20,694 nt of DNA, from assembly GCA_030635865.1 (NCBI GenBank), contig DAOVYA010000002.1:1-20694 (forward strand). Reading direction: 5' to 3'. The position numbers and the translations under genes were made by a program. Shown here piece after piece: positions 17,317-20,694 of the stretch. The stretch is from Gammaproteobacteria bacterium. Its GTDB lineage: Bacteria > Pseudomonadota > Gammaproteobacteria > UBA9214. Positions within the stretch are counted from its first letter, which is position 1, and the number at the start of each line of letters is the position of its first letter. The notes under the pieces were generated by a model. It saw nothing but the letters and a program-made list of their open reading frames with translations. It had not been told where the DNA came from and ran no database searches.

Positions 17317-18058
17317 CTTTTAACTGCTCCACCTGGTCGCCTGTCCGGCCGAAACGACGTTGCCGATTGGCATACCAGAGCAGTGCCTCATCCAGCTGGC
17401 GCTCATCAAATGCCGGCCACAGGACCTCGGTAAAATAAAGTTCCGTATATGCCAGCTGCCAGAGAAGAAAATTACTGATGCGCTGTTCACCACCGGTACG
17501 AATAAACAAATCAGGCAGAGGCAGATCAGAAATCGACATTTCATCGGCAATGATGTCGGTCGTAATATCTTCCGAATGCAACTCGCCTGACTGTATACGA
17601 CCGGCAAGACTTTTAAATGCGCGGGTAATATCCCACTGACCACCGTAATTGGCGGCAATCACCAGGTCGAGCCGCGTATTGGCCCGGGTTTGTGCTTCCG
17701 ATTCATTAATCAGGGTTTGCAGATTCGCGGGAAAGGCTGCCCGGTCACCGATAAAACGCAGCTTGACCCCGTTTCTGTCGAGTGCGCCGACTTCCTTCTT
17801 CAGTGTGTGCACGAACAGGCCCATGATCAGACTGACTTCATCCGTTGGCCTGCGCCAGTTCTCGCTGCTGAAGGCAAACAGGGTCAGGGCCCTGACTCCC
17901 TTGTTTATACAGGCCTCAACGACACGCCTTACTGACTTGACGCCTTCACGATGGCCAACCGGCCGGGGCAACATGCGCGAGCGCGCCCAGCGCCCATTGC
18001 CATCCATGATGATGGCTATATGGCGCGGCAGGCTGTTTACGTTACTGTCTGAAACCAT
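17309..18058 (-). CDS. uppS: Undecaprenyl diphosphate synthase (cis-prenyltransferase)
   Basis: UppS condenses isopentenyl diphosphate onto farnesyl diphosphate to make the C55 lipid that carries peptidoglycan and O-antigen units. From the ATG at 18056-18058 it has 249 residues (E. coli 253). Motifs are HIAIIMDGNGRWA (catalytic Asp about 19), GHREGVKSV, TLFAFSSENWRRP, DLFIRTGGEQRISNF and LLWQLAYTELYF. A TTG one codon upstream (18059-18061) is an alternative; an AAGG lies close enough to serve either. The neighbour dxr supplies its precursor pathway and cdsA overlaps its 3' end. Confidence 0.97.
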   Translation of the reverse strand: MVSDSNVNSLPRHIAIIMDGNGRWARSRMLPRPVGHREGVKSVRRVVEACINKGVRALTLFAFSSENWRRPTDEVSLIMGLFVHTLKKEVGALDRNGVKLRFIGDRAAFPANLQTLINESEAQTRANTRLDLVIAANYGGQWDITRAFKSLAGRIQSGELHSEDITTDIIADEMSISDLPLPDLFIRTGGEQRISNFLLWQLAYTELYFTEVLWPAFDERQLDEALLWYANRQRRFGRTGDQVEQLKGA

Positions 18059-18114
18059 CAAGAAAAACCTTGCTCGTTCCTGATCCGTTGTTCAACTGTC
18101 GGTACAAGGAGCCG

Positions 18115-18672
18115 TTAGACTTCCATCAGTTCGGCTTCCTTTTCGGCAAGCACCTTATCCACTTCACTAACATACTTGTCCGTCAGCTGCTGGACATCAT
18201 CCTGCGCACCACGTTCCTCGTCTTCTGAAACTTCTTTCTCTTTCAGCAGGCTCTTGAAGTCACTATTGGCATCCCGACGTATATTGCGAATAGCAACCTT
18301 TGCGGCTTCTCCGTCCTGGCGTACCACCTTGACCAGGTCACGCCGGGTCTCCTCGGTCAAGGGTGGCATCGGTATGCGGATAACGGTACCGGCCGTGGCA
18401 GGATTCAGCCCCAGGTCGGATTTCATGATGGCTTTCTCTATGGGCTGCACCATCTGTTTCTCCCACGGCGTTATCATCAAGGTACGCGCATCCTCGACAT
18501 TGATATTGGCAACCTGTGAAATCGGAACCTCCGACCCATAGTAATCAACGGCCAAATGATCCAGCAGGCTCGGGTGAGCACGCCCGGTACGCACCTTTAC
18601 CAGGGACTGCCTGAGTGATTCGACACTCTTGCCCATCCTGACCTCGGCATCCTTGATTATTTCCTTGATCAT
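18115..18672 (-). CDS. frr: Ribosome recycling factor
   Basis: RRF, with EF-G, splits the post-termination ribosome so it can be reused. The 185-residue length equals that of E. coli. The three-helix bundle and small second domain are visible: [74 protein letters not shown] and [20 protein letters not shown]. The ATG overlaps the pyrH stop as ATGA, so the pair is translationally coupled. About 55 bp separate it from uppS. Confidence 0.98.
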   Translation of the reverse strand: MIKEIIKDAEVRMGKSVESLRQSLVKVRTGRAHPSLLDHLAVDYYGSEVPISQVANINVEDARTLMITPWEKQMVQPIEKAIMKSDLGLNPATAGTVIRIPMPPLTEETRRDLVKVVRQDGEAAKVAIRNIRRDANSDFKSLLKEKEVSEDEERGAQDDVQQLTDKYVSEVDKVLAEKEAELMEV

Positions 18673-19388
18673 TTAGATTTCTCCTTCTGGATCAGTGTAC
18701 CGATGTCCTGTCCCTCGACAATCCGGCCGAGATGGCCAGGTTCAAAAATATTAAACACACGGATCGGCAGATTGTGCTCACTGCACAGCACCAGCGCTGT
18801 TGCGTCCATGACGCCCAGTTTACGCTCCAGCGCTTCATCATAGGATATGCGGTCAAAAAGCGTGGCATCCGGGTTGGTGACCGGATCATCCGAATACACG
18901 CCATCCACCTTGGTGGCCTTCAACATGAGATCAGCACCAATCTCAATGGCGCGCAAACTTGCAGCCGAGTCCGTGGTAAAAAAAGGGTTACCGGTCCCCG
19001 CGGCGAAAACAACTACCCGCTCCTTTTCAAGATGCCGTATCGCCCGGCGGCTAATATATGGTTCGCAGACCTGGTTGATTATCAATGCTGACATGACACG
19101 ACAGGGCGTGCCTGCTTTTTCGATGGCGTCCTGCAGGGCAAGGGAATTGATAATGGTTGCAAGCATACCCATGTGATCGCCGGTCACCCGGTTCAAACCC
19201 TGCGAAGCCAATCCTGCTCCACGTACAATATTACCGCCACCGATTACCACTCCCAGCTGGACGCCACGACTGGTCACGGAATGAATTTCTGCCGCCAGGC
19301 GCTGGATCACACCGGGTTCGATCCCGTACTTGCCCTGCCCCATCAGCGCCTCACCGCTGAGCTTAAGCAATATCCGTTGGTGTGACAT
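18669..19388 (-). CDS. pyrH: Uridylate kinase (UMP kinase)
   Basis: PyrH phosphorylates UMP to UDP in pyrimidine nucleotide synthesis; the bacterial enzyme is a hexamer of the amino-acid-kinase fold. The 239 residues match E. coli (241). Motifs include [67 protein letters not shown] and [12 protein letters not shown]. The ATG (19386-19388) has AAGGA at about eight bases. A strong terminator lies between tsf and this gene, so it probably begins its own unit. Only weak promoter-like hexamers (such as TTGAGC and TATCTA) are visible in 19389-19482. Confidence 0.98.
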   Translation of the reverse strand: MSHQRILLKLSGEALMGQGKYGIEPGVIQRLAAEIHSVTSRGVQLGVVIGGGNIVRGAGLASQGLNRVTGDHMGMLATIINSLALQDAIEKAGTPCRVMSALIINQVCEPYISRRAIRHLEKERVVVFAAGTGNPFFTTDSAASLRAIEIGADLMLKATKVDGVYSDDPVTNPDATLFDRISYDEALERKLGVMDATALVLCSEHNLPIRVFNIFEPGHLGRIVEGQDIGTLIQKEKSK

Positions 19389-19482
19389 GCAACTTATCCT
19401 TAATAATCAGTTAGATATGAAATAATACTCTCGATGCTCAATGCGCTGGCATTGTCTTACGTTTTGATACGGATTGCCATAC

Positions 19483-19508
19483 AAAAACGGGGTCGACTAT
19501 CGACCCCG
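19483..19508 (-). terminator. Intrinsic terminator after tsf
   Basis: On the minus strand a perfect 9-bp GC-rich stem, CGGGGTCGA / TCGACCCCG, encloses a TAG loop and is followed at once by TTTTT. This is a textbook rho-independent terminator about 40 bp after the tsf stop. It should end most rpsB-tsf transcripts and insulate the highly expressed translation genes from pyrH onward. Confidence 0.93.
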
Positions 19509-19549
19509 CTTCACAGGTAACTACAGGTATCGCATACTGCTGATCTCTA

Positions 19550-20437
19550 TCAACCCTTCGCCTGGGCCATGACTTCGTCTGCAAAGTTCTCGGTTTTCTT
19601 TTCAATACCCTCACCCAGTTCAAGCCGTTGGAAATCCAGCACGCTGGCACCGGCTGTTTCAAGTAACTTGCCGACGGTCTGATCAGGGTCCTTGACGAAA
19701 GATTGACCCAGCAGGGTTATTTCGCCGAGGAACTTGCGTATACGACCCTCGATCATCTTCTCAATGATGTTGTCAGGCTTGCCACTTTCACGTGCCTGCC
19801 CGGTGAAAAAATCACGTTCCTTTGCAATCATTTCGGCAGGCACCTGGTCTTCAGAAACACACAGCGGGCGTGGGTCGTGTGCCGCAATATGCATCGCCAG
19901 ATCCTTACCCAGTGCTGCATCACCGCCTTCGAGGTCTACCACCACGCCAATGCGCACACCGTGCCGGTAGCAGGACAGATTTCCTTTACCCTCCATCCGT
20001 ATGAAACGACGCACGCTGATATTCTCGCCAATCGCAGCAATCAATGCCTTGCGATTGTCTTCAATGGTTGCAGCATCACCATCCCGTAATGGCAGGGCGA
20101 GGAGACTGTCTGTGTCTGCCGGGTTGTCTGCCAGCACCCTTTTTGCGATGGCGGCAGCATACTCCTGAAATTCACTCTTCTTGGCAACAAAATCAGTTTC
20201 GCAGTTGACCTCAACAATCGCCGCGGTGTTGCCATCGTTACTTAGCTCAACAACGATCAGGCCTTCTGCGGCAATACGGCCTGCCTTCTTGTCAGCCTTG
20301 GCAAGTCCCGTTTTGCGTAACGCATCAATCGCCACATCCATATTGCCATCTGCATCAACAAGCGCCTTTTTACATTCCATCATGCCGGAACCGGTACGCT
20401 CGCGCAGTTCTTTCACCTGCGCAGCTGTTATAGCCAT
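19550..20437 (-). CDS. tsf: Translation elongation factor Ts
   Basis: EF-Ts exchanges GDP for GTP on EF-Tu. The 295-residue protein (E. coli 283) has the N-terminal UBA-like module (VKELRERTGSGMMECKKALV), the signature VEVNCETDFVA with TDFVA at 81-85 that contacts EF-Tu, a core domain (ENISVRRFIRMEG, LAMHIAA) and the C-terminal module with LLGQSFVKDPDQTVGKLL. The ATG (20435-20437) has GAGGG about nine bases upstream. It follows the rpsB-position gene by 54 bp, the standard rpsB-tsf operon, and is closed by the terminator at 19483-19508. Confidence 0.98.
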   Translation of the reverse strand: MAITAAQVKELRERTGSGMMECKKALVDADGNMDVAIDALRKTGLAKADKKAGRIAAEGLIVVELSNDGNTAAIVEVNCETDFVAKKSEFQEYAAAIAKRVLADNPADTDSLLALPLRDGDAATIEDNRKALIAAIGENISVRRFIRMEGKGNLSCYRHGVRIGVVVDLEGGDAALGKDLAMHIAAHDPRPLCVSEDQVPAEMIAKERDFFTGQARESGKPDNIIEKMIEGRIRKFLGEITLLGQSFVKDPDQTVGKLLETAGASVLDFQRLELGEGIEKKTENFADEVMAQAKG

Positions 20438-20491
20438 ATCAATTACCCTCTGAAAATTTACAAACCTGGTAGAAAATACATCAGTCGGCGG

Positions 20492-20694
20492 TTATTCGCC
20501 CGCAGTCTGCTCTCCTGCATCTTCAGTCGCCGCCCCGGTATCAACATCTGCAGGTGCATCAGCCGTCCCGGCCTCTGTTGCAGCGGCCTTCTTCGGAACA
20601 GCCTTCTTCGGAGCAGCCTTCTTGACCGCGACCTTCTTCGGAGCAGCCTTCTTGACTGCGGCCTTCTTTGGAGCAGCCTTCTTGACTGCGGCCT
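20492..20694 (-). CDS. rpsB: 3' end of the rpsB-position gene, probably ribosomal protein S2 with a charged tail (5' cut by window edge)
   Basis: Only the last 66 codons and the stop (TAA, 20492-20494) are in the window. They encode seven pentapeptides of the type AAVKK/AAPKK followed by an acidic tail (ATEAGTADAPADVDTGAATE, then DAGEQTAGE). None of the S2 core is visible, so the assignment rests on position directly upstream of tsf, where rpsB is nearly always found. Low-complexity Lys/Ala and acidic tails on S2 occur in some bacteria, while E. coli S2 lacks this basic repeat. A separate small basic, histone-H1-like protein between rpsB and tsf is possible but less likely. Confidence 0.72.
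   Translation of the reverse strand, partial: AAVKKAAPKKAAVKKAAPKKVAVKKAAPKKAVPKKAAATEAGTADAPADVDTGAATEDAGEQTAGE
20588..20692 (-). repeat. In-frame 15/30-bp tandem repeat coding AAVKK-AAPKK pentads
   Basis: Seven 15-bp units lie end to end within the coding frame, alternating so that the best copies repeat every 30 bp (for example 20613-20642 and 20643-20672). Each unit encodes x-A-(P/V)-K-K. Copies differ mostly at third codon positions, so the protein repeat looks maintained rather than merely recently duplicated. The array reaches the window edge and probably continues. Confidence 0.88.

Noticed and set aside
20588..20692. Regular ~30-bp repeats that could suggest a CRISPR array.
   Set aside because: Units are contiguous without unique spacers, stay in frame and encode a Lys/Ala pentad repeat.

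Overview
The window is a chromosomal segment of a gammaproteobacterium. It carries, almost entirely on the minus strand, the conserved run rpsB-tsf-pyrH-frr-uppS-cdsA-dxr-rseP-bamA-skp-lpxD-fabZ-lpxA-lpxB-rnhB-(...)-dnaE-(...)-accA, the translation / envelope biogenesis / replication macro-cluster known from Escherichia coli and relatives. Base composition is moderate (roughly half G+C by eye). Order and protein lengths are close to E. coli, except that uppS, cdsA and dxr are in the order uppS-cdsA-dxr-rseP. A lineage below Gammaproteobacteria cannot be fixed from the window; a non-enteric, environmental member is the best guess.

Read in the direction of transcription (right to left): 20694-19550 holds the 3' end of the rpsB-position gene, with an unusual Lys/Ala pentapeptide-repeat tail, then tsf, closed by a strong intrinsic terminator (19483-19508). 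From 19388 down to 6754 a dense run follows: pyrH, frr, uppS (nucleotide supply, ribosome recycling, undecaprenyl carrier lipid), cdsA, dxr, rseP, bamA, skp (phospholipid and isoprenoid precursors, sigma-E protease, outer-membrane protein assembly), and lpxD, fabZ, lpxA, lpxB (lipid A), ending in rnhB. Many junctions overlap or nearly touch (ATGA, TTGA, an 8-base overlap, 2-base gaps), so translational coupling is likely. Several genes use GTG or TTG starts.

The ancestral order rnhB-dnaE-accA is interrupted on both sides of dnaE. Between rnhB and dnaE sits a plus-strand gene for a six-helix membrane GGDEF protein (5504-6592), followed by a 91-bp imperfect palindromic repeat at the convergent gene end. 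Between dnaE and accA sits a higBA toxin-antitoxin pair (972-1543) with a palindromic operator-promoter, next to the tail of an IS3-family transposase that abuts the dnaE stop. accA runs off the left edge.

The most interesting item is the GGDEF protein. It keeps the GGDEF signature and the RxxD inhibitory site, but the Asp that reads guanine in canonical diguanylate cyclases (PleD D344) is Ser (S245). This is the hallmark substitution of the Hypr GGDEF enzymes that make 3',3'-cyclic GMP-AMP. Other points to check are a bulky Phe at the LpxA acyl-chain ruler position, a probably leaderless higB transcript, the basic-then-acidic tail of the S2-position gene, and the dispersed-type palindromes.
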